Part shown: positions 57,379-64,000 of the stretch, piece after piece
Position numbering within the stretch: position 1 is the stretch's first letter
Layout of the letters: each line of letters begins with the position of its first letter
From: Pseudomonas fluorescens
GTDB taxonomy: Bacteria; Pseudomonadota; Gammaproteobacteria; Pseudomonadales; Pseudomonadaceae
Length of the DNA stretch: 64,000 nt
Direction of reading: 5' to 3'
NCBI RefSeq assembly: GCF_001648775.1
Contig: NZ_LVEJ01000004.1
Coordinates: 49,664-113,663, forward strand
Made by a program: the position numbers and the translations under genes
Notes under the pieces: model-generated
What the model saw: only the letters and a program-made list of their open reading frames with translations
What the model was told of the DNA's origin: nothing
Databases searched by the model: none

Positions 57379-58010
57379 ACTGCCCAGTTCCCCAGATCGA
57401 TGTCGCGATAACCGGCCGGCATCCGGCTCAGCGTGTGGTGCGTGGTCAACACCACCAGACCGCCGCGCTCGCAGTGCCCGGCCAGGTGCTCTTCGAGTTG
57501 CGCCACGCCTTGCTTGTCGAGTGCGGTGAATGGCTCATCGAGAATCCACAATGGCGGACTGTCGAGATACAAGCGCGCCAGCGCCACGCGGCGTTGCTGA
57601 CCGGCGGACAGGCTGTGGCAGGGAACATCTTCGAAACCGCGCAATCCTACCGCTGCCAGGGCCTGCCAGATGGCGTCGCGTTCGGCGGGATGATGCAGGG
57701 CGCAGAGCCACGACAGGTTTTCTTCCGGGGTCAGCAGATCCTTGATTCCGGCGGCGTGGCCGATCCACAGCAGGTTGCGTGCGAGTTCACCGCGCTTTTC
57801 GGTCAGCGGCTGACCATTGAGCAAGACCTGACCGTCGGTCGGCTGCATCAGCCCGGCCAACAAACGCAGTAAACTGGTTTTGCCGCTGCCGTTGGGCCCG
57901 CTGATCTGCACCATATCGCCACTGGCCAGTCTCAATTCGAGATTTTCGAAGAGCAGCCGCAGATCACGTTCACACGCGAGGGCAACGGTTTGCAGGACAG
58001 GACTGGTCAA
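57375..58010 (-). CDS. ccmA: Heme exporter ATP-binding protein CcmA
   Basis: 211 residues. ABC ATPase with Walker [19 protein letters not shown]-loop region [21 protein letters not shown], signature [15 protein letters not shown], Walker [13 protein letters not shown] and the switch His in LTTHH. It hydrolyses ATP for the CcmABCD complex. First gene of the ccm operon. Confidence 0.96.
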   Translation of the reverse strand: MTSPVLQTVALACERDLRLLFENLELRLASGDMVQISGPNGSGKTSLLRLLAGLMQPTDGQVLLNGQPLTEKRGELARNLLWIGHAAGIKDLLTPEENLSWLCALHHPAERDAIWQALAAVGLRGFEDVPCHSLSAGQQRRVALARLYLDSPPLWILDEPFTALDKQGVAQLEEHLAGHCERGGLVVLTTHHTLSRMPAGYRDIDLGNWAV

Positions 58011-58150
58011 GGGATCACGGGCCTTATACGGTTCAAGTCGGCTCTGGCGCGGCCGTTAAAGAGATGCAGCATAGATGCATTGCCGGCTCGATCTAGAGAG
58101 CTGGGTCAAACAATTGCTATGTTTTTTGAACGAAGCGCAAGACGGGCGGC

Positions 58151-58177
58151 ATTATACATGCCGTGCCTTACTCTCAA
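58151..58177 (-). promoter_or_regulatory. Probable promoter of the ccm operon
   Basis: On the minus strand TTGAGA (58177-58172), 15 bases, TATAAT (58156-58151). The -10 box is perfect; the spacing is short. About 140 bases of leader precede ccmA. Confidence 0.5.
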
Positions 58178-58207
58178 GAGTGCATTTTCCTCAGGTTGTG
58201 TCCGCGT

Positions 58208-59782
58208 ATGACAGGCGAAATGAACATCCTCCCGCTCCCGCCCACCACCCCGGCGACCGTTCGCCCGCAAGTCGGCGAACTGCTCAAGCTGCTGACCCCG
58301 GTCGAGGGCCTGATCGGCGCCGGGCAGAGCGCCAAGGCCGAGGTGTTGTCGCTCAAGCAGGCGGATCAGACTTTTCAACTGTTGCTCAAAGTGACGCTGG
58401 ACGGCGGCCGTCAGACCACCGTGCAGGCGACCAGCAATTTGCCGTTGCCCCAAGGCACCAACCTGGCGATCACTCAGCCATCGGCGGGCAACCTGGCCAT
58501 CACTGTGCAACAAGCCATCGCCAGCAGCGTTGCCACGCTGACGCGTATCGATACCGCGCAATTGCCGGTCGGCACCCTGCTGCAAGGCAAAGTGCTGACC
58601 TCGCAGGTGCTGCCGCAGACGCCGGGGCAAGCCGCGGTGTTTCGCTCGTTGGTCAGTTTGCTCAACACCGCACAAAGCGGCAGCACACTGACCCTCGACA
58701 GCCCGCAACCGCTGCGTATCGGCACCCTGCTCTCGGCGTTGGTCGAGGATGCACAAACCCTGAAATTTTTGCCGATGAGTAGTCGTCAGGAGCAACTCGC
58801 GGTCAGCCAGCAACTGCTCGGTCAGCAGAGCCGTCAGGCCTCGCTGACAGGCTTGTTGAACGTGTTGCAAAACCTGCCAGCCGACACCGACCAGACACCC
58901 CAGGATCTGCGCGCGGCGGTCGATCGGTTGCTCGCCAGCCTGCCCGACGTGCAGCAGCTGAGCACCGCCAAAGGCGTCGCACTGGCGCTGGCCAACAGCG
59001 GCGCTTTTCTCGAAGCCAAATTGCTGACCGGGCAGAACCCGACACTGGCGCCGGACATGAAAGCCGACCTGCTCAAACTGATCGCGCAGCTGACCCCAGG
59101 CCTGCCGAGCAGCACCAGTTTCAACGCGATCATCGCCGCCAACACCTTGGCGCAAGCGTTGCCGAACTTCGTCCGCAATGCCCTCGGCACCCTCGGCCAG
59201 GTCAGTGCCAAGCCCGTACCGAGCAGTTTCCCGCTGCCCGACCGCTTGCTGCAAAGCCTGGAAGGCGAAGGCGATCTGGAACAGTTGTTGCGCCTCGCCG
59301 CTGCCGCTGTTTCGCGCCTGCAAAGCCATCAATTGTCGAGCCTGGAACAAACCGGCGTCACTGACGACGGGCGCCTGCTCAGCACCTGGCAGTTGGAAAT
59401 CCCCATGCGCAACCTGCAAGACATCGTGCCGTTGCAGGTCAAGTTCCAGCGTGAAGAAGCCCCAGAGCGCGAACCGCAGCCGAACGAACGCCGTGACGAG
59501 CGCGAGCCCAAACAGCAACTGTGGCGCGTCGATCTGGCGTTCGACATGGAACCGCTCGGGCCAATGCAGATTCAGGCGCAACTGATCGCCGGCAGCCTGT
59601 CCAGCCAACTGTGGGCCGAACGGCCGTACACCGCGGACCTGATCGAAAACAACCTGTTCGCCTTGCGCCAGCGCCTGCTTGATCGCGGGCTCAACGTCGG
59701 CGACATCGACTGCCACCTCGGCACGCCGCCGCAAGGCAACCAAACCCGCCTCGAACACCGCTGGGTCGACGAAACCGCATGA
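58208..59782 (+). CDS. FliK-type hook-length control protein
   Basis: 524 residues from ATG 58208. The N-terminal two thirds are low-complexity, rich in Gln, Leu, Pro and Thr. The C-terminal domain (about 380-510) has LSTWQLEIPMRNLQDIVPLQVKFQREE, LWRVDLAFDMEPLGPMQIQAQLIAGSLSSQLWAERPYTADLIENNLFALRQRLLDRGLNVGDI, the T3S4-type substrate-switch fold of FliK. It lies away from flagellar structural genes, next to ccm and an FlhB-like fragment, as in P. aeruginosa. It could be an accessory FliK rather than the main one. Confidence 0.82.
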   Translation: MTGEMNILPLPPTTPATVRPQVGELLKLLTPVEGLIGAGQSAKAEVLSLKQADQTFQLLLKVTLDGGRQTTVQATSNLPLPQGTNLAITQPSAGNLAITVQQAIASSVATLTRIDTAQLPVGTLLQGKVLTSQVLPQTPGQAAVFRSLVSLLNTAQSGSTLTLDSPQPLRIGTLLSALVEDAQTLKFLPMSSRQEQLAVSQQLLGQQSRQASLTGLLNVLQNLPADTDQTPQDLRAAVDRLLASLPDVQQLSTAKGVALALANSGAFLEAKLLTGQNPTLAPDMKADLLKLIAQLTPGLPSSTSFNAIIAANTLAQALPNFVRNALGTLGQVSAKPVPSSFPLPDRLLQSLEGEGDLEQLLRLAAAAVSRLQSHQLSSLEQTGVTDDGRLLSTWQLEIPMRNLQDIVPLQVKFQREEAPEREPQPNERRDEREPKQQLWRVDLAFDMEPLGPMQIQAQLIAGSLSSQLWAERPYTADLIENNLFALRQRLLDRGLNVGDIDCHLGTPPQGNQTRLEHRWVDETA

Positions 59783-60108
59783 ACGATTCCACTGCCCCAC
59801 GCCAGGCTATCGCCCTCAAATACGACGGCAACCACGCGCCGACCCTCACCGCCAAAGGTGATGACGAACTGGCCGAAGAAATCCTGCGCATTGCCCGCGA
59901 TTGCGAAGTGCCGATCTACGAGAACGCCGAATTGGTGCGCTTGTTGGCGCGGATGGAACTGGGCGACAGCATTCCTGAAGAGCTCTACCGCACCATCGCC
60001 GAGATCATCGCGTTTGCGTGGAATCTGAAGGGCAAATTCCCCGAAGGGCAGGACCCGAATGCGCCGATGGTCGAGAAAGACGTCACCGATCGCGGGGATG
60101 ATTATTAG
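59779..60108 (+). CDS. FlhB C-terminal-domain-like export switch protein
   Basis: 109 residues, 4-base overlap with the FliK-like gene. It matches the cytoplasmic tail of FlhB/YscU downstream of the self-cleavage site: QAIALKYDGNHAPTLTAKGDDELAEEILRIARDCEVPIYENAELVRLLARMELGDSIPEELYRTIAEIIAFAW. The NPTH cleavage motif and the membrane part are absent. Family members of this size (FhlB/FlhX) can stand in for the cleaved FlhB tail. Coupling with a FliK-like gene supports a joint role in substrate specificity. Confidence 0.85.
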   Translation: MNDSTAPRQAIALKYDGNHAPTLTAKGDDELAEEILRIARDCEVPIYENAELVRLLARMELGDSIPEELYRTIAEIIAFAWNLKGKFPEGQDPNAPMVEKDVTDRGDDY

Positions 60109-60212
60109 CCCTTGAAGGCTGCCATCTTTTATTGCTCACCCATTGAAATTTCAGGTCAGTTGCTCGCCCCCCCCCACTGACTGCTTACGCCCCTCCAATG
60201 TTTACCGTTCAT

Positions 60213-60238
60213 CGCAACTGTCAGATCTGACAGTTGCG
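60213..60238. promoter_or_regulatory. Perfect 26-bp palindrome upstream of the Ig-module genes
   Basis: CGCAACTGTCAGA followed by its exact reverse complement, centred on AGATCT, 81 bases before the next ATG. A second inverted pair GCTGTC/GACAGC (60251-60274) follows and repeats the TGTC/GACA half-site. It could be a dimeric regulator site or an RNA hairpin; it lacks a U tail, so is unlikely to be a terminator. Confidence 0.55.
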
Positions 60239-60318
60239 CTAAAAGTCGCCGCTGTCGCCAGATGAAGTGACAGCTCCGATGGAATAGTTCTCGGCGCTGC
60301 CCTGACAGGAGCACTCCG

Positions 60319-62040
60319 ATGACTTTGCCCCCCGAGACCGATGAGAACTCCACGGACAGCAACGCGCTGGCCCTCGGAGCCCCGTATATTCCAGCATGGA
60401 TTTCACCGATTGGTGGTGACGAGGGTTACCACGGTGGCATTGGCGCCGCCGCCCTGACTGCCGATCTGCTCGTCAGAGTGGATCCATGGCTCAATATCGC
60501 ATTTGGCGACATATGCCAGCTCTTCTGGCGTGACGGCGTAACCCCCGTACTGACGGAAATCATCGACACCGCCGAAAAACTTACTGCCCCGCTTCTTTTC
60601 CATGTACCGGCAGGCCAGATACTGGATGGAAGTGCGTCTCCGGTTTTTTATCGTGTTATCCGTTCCAGCGGCAACGAATCCGACTCGTTCAAGCTCAACA
60701 TTCTGATCAAGCGAACACTTCCGGGTGGTGTGCTCGATAAACCCGAACCACAAGGTCATCCCCGCCTGCTCTATAGCTTCACGCCGGATATCAAAAATGG
60801 CGTCGACAGCGAGATGGCCAGGCAGGGCATTGTCATGCGTATCGATTATCTGAACGCCAGCGCCTTTGACCGCATCGACGCGCAATGGGGTGATGAAGAA
60901 CAGGTGATGTTCTATCCCGTGACTCCAGAACAAATAAGCGACCCGCAAAACCATCCGATTTTGATCAGGTTCGACGAACAACTGATCAAGCGTGCGGGGG
61001 ATGGCAAACACTTGATTACCTTCCAAGTGATCGATCGCTGTGGGAACCGTCCTCACGCTTATGCCCCTTGGGCAATTCCTACTGAAGTCAACGTAAACCT
61101 GAATCGCATACCTGCCCCAATGGTGACAGGCGAACAAGGGGGGGTGCTGGATCCTGCTTACCTTTCCAGCATTGAGGTTATCGCCTCAGGTGTCGGGCTG
61201 TTGGCCGGCGATAGCGTACGCGTTGGTTGGCAAGGGCGGACGGCGCGCGAGACGACGCCCAAGACCTATTCAGGAAGCGGAACACTAGCGTTTCCCATAC
61301 CGTTGGCTTGGGCCAACGAAAGCGACCAAAGCGCAGTCAGTGTCACCTTGCGCGTGATTCGTGGAGAGGCAACGCCCGAGTCCGAGGCTAAATCCTTCAC
61401 CGTCAAAACCACGATCATCTTGAAGCCCCCCAAAATCCTCGAAGCCTATGGGGCCCAAGATGATCGCCTGAAAATGTCCGATATTTACACCGCCACGCAC
61501 ATAACCGCGCGGATTGAACACTATGTAGGAATGGCGATAGGGCAAACCCTCCGCCTCCGTTACGCGTCCGTGCGGCATGTCTACGACAGCGCAATCACCA
61601 CGGTGACGAACGTCGGCGCGATGGACCTGAACGTTCCACGTATGGAAGTCGTGGATTCCATAGGCAGTACCGTTCCCGTCAGTTTCACGGTACGTACCTA
61701 CCCGAACGGTCCATTGCACCGATCTGCTCCGCTTAGCCTGGCGGTAGACGCTCAGGAGTTCGTGCTGCCCCCGCCAAGGCTGCCCCCCGATCAAACCACA
61801 GTGACTGTGCGGTATCCGGCAATGACCACCGGATATCAGGCGCGCGTCCGTTTCGGTGGAGTCATCACCCGCAGGACGCAATGGCAGGATATGAAAACAG
61901 GGATCACTGCAGAGTTTTCCATTCCCGCGAGTTGGGTATCAGAAAACAAAGGGAAAACCGTATTGATCAATTACAGCGTCAATCGGCCCGGTATCGATGA
62001 GCAAAGCCAATTTTCTCAAGTATTAAGAGTCGAGCTCTAA
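60319..62040 (+). CDS. Multi-Ig-like-module protein of unknown function
   Basis: 573 residues, CAGGAG before the ATG, no signal peptide. I see about five beta-rich modules of roughly 95-100 residues. The last two (from PPKILEAYGAQDDRLKMSDIY) match the whole of the next protein, with shared VDSIGS, FSIPASW, NKGKTVLINYSV and FSQVLRVEL. The modules show the VRVRW/VRVGW and INYSV rhythm of Ig-like folds. GC and codon choice look lower than in the core genes. Possible roles are a surface or secreted adhesin or effector; not known. Confidence 0.6.
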   Translation: MTLPPETDENSTDSNALALGAPYIPAWISPIGGDEGYHGGIGAAALTADLLVRVDPWLNIAFGDICQLFWRDGVTPVLTEIIDTAEKLTAPLLFHVPAGQILDGSASPVFYRVIRSSGNESDSFKLNILIKRTLPGGVLDKPEPQGHPRLLYSFTPDIKNGVDSEMARQGIVMRIDYLNASAFDRIDAQWGDEEQVMFYPVTPEQISDPQNHPILIRFDEQLIKRAGDGKHLITFQVIDRCGNRPHAYAPWAIPTEVNVNLNRIPAPMVTGEQGGVLDPAYLSSIEVIASGVGLLAGDSVRVGWQGRTARETTPKTYSGSGTLAFPIPLAWANESDQSAVSVTLRVIRGEATPESEAKSFTVKTTIILKPPKILEAYGAQDDRLKMSDIYTATHITARIEHYVGMAIGQTLRLRYASVRHVYDSAITTVTNVGAMDLNVPRMEVVDSIGSTVPVSFTVRTYPNGPLHRSAPLSLAVDAQEFVLPPPRLPPDQTTVTVRYPAMTTGYQARVRFGGVITRRTQWQDMKTGITAEFSIPASWVSENKGKTVLINYSVNRPGIDEQSQFSQVLRVEL

Positions 62041-62082
62041 CTTGCACAAACAACCCGGCTGTCTTTTCAGAAGGAGTCAAAA

Positions 62083-62730
62083 ATGAGTACTCAATTGAAC
62101 GCATTAAACCTTACTGCCCCCAAAGTGTTGGAAGCCTATGGCGCTGAGGGTAAGCGTCTGAACTTTAACGACGTCTATCACAGCACACATGTCAATGTGC
62201 AGGTACCGCACTACGTCGGCATGCTCGGCGGACAAACCGTGAGGGTACGCTGGACAAATGGCCGCTATAAATATGACACCGAGACATTGACCGTCGGCAC
62301 CCCCGGGCCTCTCAACTTCAGGATCCCTCGACTCGAAGTGATCGATTCCATTGGCAGCCTTGTCACGGTCAACTACAGCGTCCGCTTGAGCCTTGGCGCG
62401 CCGCTGATCATTTCCAAATCGCTCTCATTGAATGTAGATCAACAAATGTTTGACCTCAGTGAACCGCGACTATCGGGGGACAGAAAAAATGTGACAGTCA
62501 AGTTTTTGAACATGACTTCCCCTTATTCCGTCAGAGTCAGATGGCACGGCGTGGTTGTGCGGGATACTGAAAGCCAACCGATTCAAAACAGTTCATCTAT
62601 GGCTTTTAGCATTCCAGCAAGCTGGATAACAGAGAACGCAGGAAAAGTTGTATTAATAAACTACAGTGTTCATCGCTCCGGCTCGAATGATAACCTGATG
62701 TTTTCTCGCGTGTTGCGCGTCAGTCTTTGA
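62083..62730 (+). CDS. Two-module Ig-like protein, paralogue of the preceding C-terminus
   Basis: 215 residues behind AAGGAG, 42 bases after the previous gene. It aligns end to end with the last ~200 residues of that protein: APKVLEAYGAEGKRLNFNDVYHSTH, PHYVGMLGGQTVRVRW, PRLEVIDSIGS, MAFSIPASWITENAGKVVLINYSVHRSG and SRVLRVSL. So it is a tandem partial duplication now encoded separately. No signal peptide. A strong terminator follows. Confidence 0.6.
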   Translation: MSTQLNALNLTAPKVLEAYGAEGKRLNFNDVYHSTHVNVQVPHYVGMLGGQTVRVRWTNGRYKYDTETLTVGTPGPLNFRIPRLEVIDSIGSLVTVNYSVRLSLGAPLIISKSLSLNVDQQMFDLSEPRLSGDRKNVTVKFLNMTSPYSVRVRWHGVVVRDTESQPIQNSSSMAFSIPASWITENAGKVVLINYSVHRSGSNDNLMFSRVLRVSL

Positions 62731-62743
62731 ATACTTGCGCAAA

Positions 62744-62789
62744 AAAGGCATAAGGTGCAGACAAACCACACCTTATGCCTTTGTTTTTT
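62744..62789. terminator. Bidirectional terminator
   Basis: 14-bp stem AAAGGCATAAGGTG / CACCTTATGCCTTT, 11-base loop, T run after it and A run before it, between the Ig-module gene and the convergent halovibrin-like gene. Confidence 0.88.
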
Positions 62790-62811
62790 TAGCTGAGTCG
62801 ATTCATCACGC

Positions 62812-64000
62812 TCAACGACCTTTCAACGCCGTGGCCTGATCTCCTTCGTGAAAACTGAAAACAGCCACTGTTTCAGGGGCAAGATCCACTCTGATAACAG
62901 GCAGCACCTCGCCCGTCACATTGAAATAATCCTGTTGTATGTACTTAGCCCCCGTCACACCCGAACCACCGTCCTGCCGCTGAAGATAGAAAAATGCGTA
63001 GAGCGGAAGTTGCTTCGGAATATCTTGCGGCCAAAGGGACAGGATTATTTCATTATGGAAAGGGCGCTCTTCCGCGGGTGGCTCAAACTGGCTTCTTGCC
63101 TGAAGGCTGATTGCGAATTGCTCGACACTTGAAGTAAAACCACATTGATGTCTGTTTCTCGCTGAAAACTCACCACCACCAGGAACTGAACGATAATGTA
63201 CTTTCCATTGTTCCAGGGTCGTCACGCCTTCCTCCGGGCAAGAACGACTCGTCGTTGGATGATAACTGTGAGGACCACAACCGCCGTCCCCTGACCGATA
63301 CCAACTCGCCGCATCCGTAGGAAACGAGCAAAGCAGGCTGATCGGATAGGTTCCCAGTCGCTCTGCAGTGGCGAAGTCCTTGAAAATGAAGCCGTGAAGA
63401 TCTCCCCAAGCCAATTTTGTGATGCCTAAATCCTTACGCAAGTACGAAAAAGGAACTCCTTTCTTGTTGATAGCCGTAGGGCTTGGATTCCAGGAATGGT
63501 AAGACGGCTTGGCCCCAGTTGTACGCACTATTACACCACTGCAATAGTACGCCGGCTTTCCGTTGCAGTTGTTTGAAACACTGTTATATCTACTGTTCAG
63601 TCTTTCAGCGACCAGCTGGCCAAACCTTTGATCTTTGGCATCGAAACTGAATATTTGCTTATTGGTTGCCGCCATATTGATTTTTACAATAGGCAGATAC
63701 AAAGAAGTCTCAAGATAATACTCACGCTGAAACTTCTGGGCATCCACCAACTTGGCGGGCGTCAATGCGTCGTAAAACACCGCCTCTACTGGAAGTTTTT
63801 CAGGCTTGCTTTCATCCCAGGTCTTAACCAAAACTTCAGTGGGCTTGGCCGTCCACGTTGCATCCACGAGTTTGTGAGCTTCCAGGCTAGCCTTGAATTG
63901 CGCAGCGACAACCGTACTTAACGAACATTGGTTCTTTGGCAAGGAATCATGTTCCTTGAAATTCTTCAACCATGCCGCAGCCGTAATGGGAGAGCCCCAT
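62812..64000 (-). CDS. Halovibrin (HvnA)-like protein, 5' end outside the window
   Basis: The frame is open to the right edge, so the true start is outside; 396 residues are visible. From about visible residue 125 it matches halovibrin: LNSRYNSVSNNCNGKPAYYCSGVIVRTTG, YHSWNPSP, FSYLRKDLG, WGDLHGFIF, LLCSFPTDAASWYRS, GCGPH, EGVTTLEQWKVHYRSV, HQCGF, LSLWPQDIPKQLPLYAFFYL and QDYFNVTGEVLPVIRVDL. The preceding ~120 residues look like the C-terminal part of a second module of the same kind. Halovibrins are secreted proteins of Vibrio and pseudomonads reported as ADP-ribosyltransferases/NAD hydrolases. Role here unknown. Confidence 0.75.
   Translation of the reverse strand, partial: WGSPITAAAWLKNFKEHDSLPKNQCSLSTVVAAQFKASLEAHKLVDATWTAKPTEVLVKTWDESKPEKLPVEAVFYDALTPAKLVDAQKFQREYYLETSLYLPIVKINMAATNKQIFSFDAKDQRFGQLVAERLNSRYNSVSNNCNGKPAYYCSGVIVRTTGAKPSYHSWNPSPTAINKKGVPFSYLRKDLGITKLAWGDLHGFIFKDFATAERLGTYPISLLCSFPTDAASWYRSGDGGCGPHSYHPTTSRSCPEEGVTTLEQWKVHYRSVPGGGEFSARNRHQCGFTSSVEQFAISLQARSQFEPPAEERPFHNEIILSLWPQDIPKQLPLYAFFYLQRQDGGSGVTGAKYIQQDYFNVTGEVLPVIRVDLAPETVAVFSFHEGDQATALKGR

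Noticed and set aside
60319..64000. Prophage or integrative element at the right end
   Set aside because: The genes look accessory, but there is no integrase, tRNA end, attachment repeat or phage structural gene in the visible part.

Overview
The window is chromosomal DNA of a fluorescent pseudomonad (Pseudomonas fluorescens group). This rests on high GC with Pseudomonas codon use, the gltA / sdhCDAB / sucAB-lpd-sucCD / branched-chain carrier arrangement, very Pseudomonas-like protein sequences, and many dispersed REP elements of the GTGGGAGCGAGC...GCTCGCGAA type with a matching RAYT transposase. Identifications come from reading motifs and recalling family members; no search was run.

Layout. 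1-324: 5' end of a chemoreceptor gene. 455-4070: amidohydrolase, OsmC protein, pirin and dienelactone hydrolase, with a MITE-like repeat cluster at 2991-3307. 4139-7050: htpG behind a probable heat-shock promoter, and two PaaI thioesterases. 7209-8662: small lipoprotein, MAPEG protein and DUF599 protein. 8920-10233: BrnQ/BraB carrier. 10553-23576: the TCA block. It holds sucD, sucC, lpd, sucB, sucA, sdhB, sdhA, sdhD and sdhC on the minus strand, with gltA divergent. The gaps before sucA and sucC and between lpd and sucB can fold into strong hairpins. 23577-24588: about 1 kb without a gene, filled by a nested inverted-repeat structure. 24589-27647: acetate permease actP, its DUF485 partner and a betaine-binding protein. 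27976-33342: GH17 membrane enzyme, small membrane protein, an overlapping hydrolase/MlaA-like pair, and DUF808. 33478-42209: the glyoxylate/hydroxypyruvate locus. It holds a TetR regulator, a RAYT inserted between REP pairs, a GlcG/HbpS protein, and gcl-hyi-glxR-ttuD-pyk. 42356-50564: urea transporter, K+ channel, Sbp, DUF5666 protein, MFS transporter, truncated hicB, peroxiredoxin-like protein, SDR and LysR regulator. 50631-58010: lipoprotein and the complete ccmABCDEFGHI operon for cytochrome c maturation. 58208-60108: FliK-like protein and a FlhB-tail-like protein. 60319-64000: accessory region with two proteins sharing Ig-like modules and a halovibrin-like protein that runs off the window edge.

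How the parts work together. gltA, sdh, suc and lpd supply citrate synthase, 2-oxoglutarate dehydrogenase, succinyl-CoA synthetase and complex II, read from one divergent promoter region plus internal structured gaps. The gcl locus converts two glyoxylate via tartronate semialdehyde to glycerate, 2-phosphoglycerate and pyruvate. Two identical TTGTATACAA palindromes lie in the gcl/glcG divergent region and are probable operators. The ccm genes load heme onto apocytochromes c.

Most worth following up: the halovibrin-like protein that appears to contain tandem modules, the neighbouring Ig-module protein pair with a perfect 26-bp palindrome upstream, and a hicB antitoxin gene cut off inside its DNA-binding domain exactly where a REP element begins. 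Next come the twin gcl operators, the nested 0.9-kb inverted repeat after gltA, and a possible small RNA between brnQ and sucD. No tRNA, rRNA, CRISPR array or prophage was seen.
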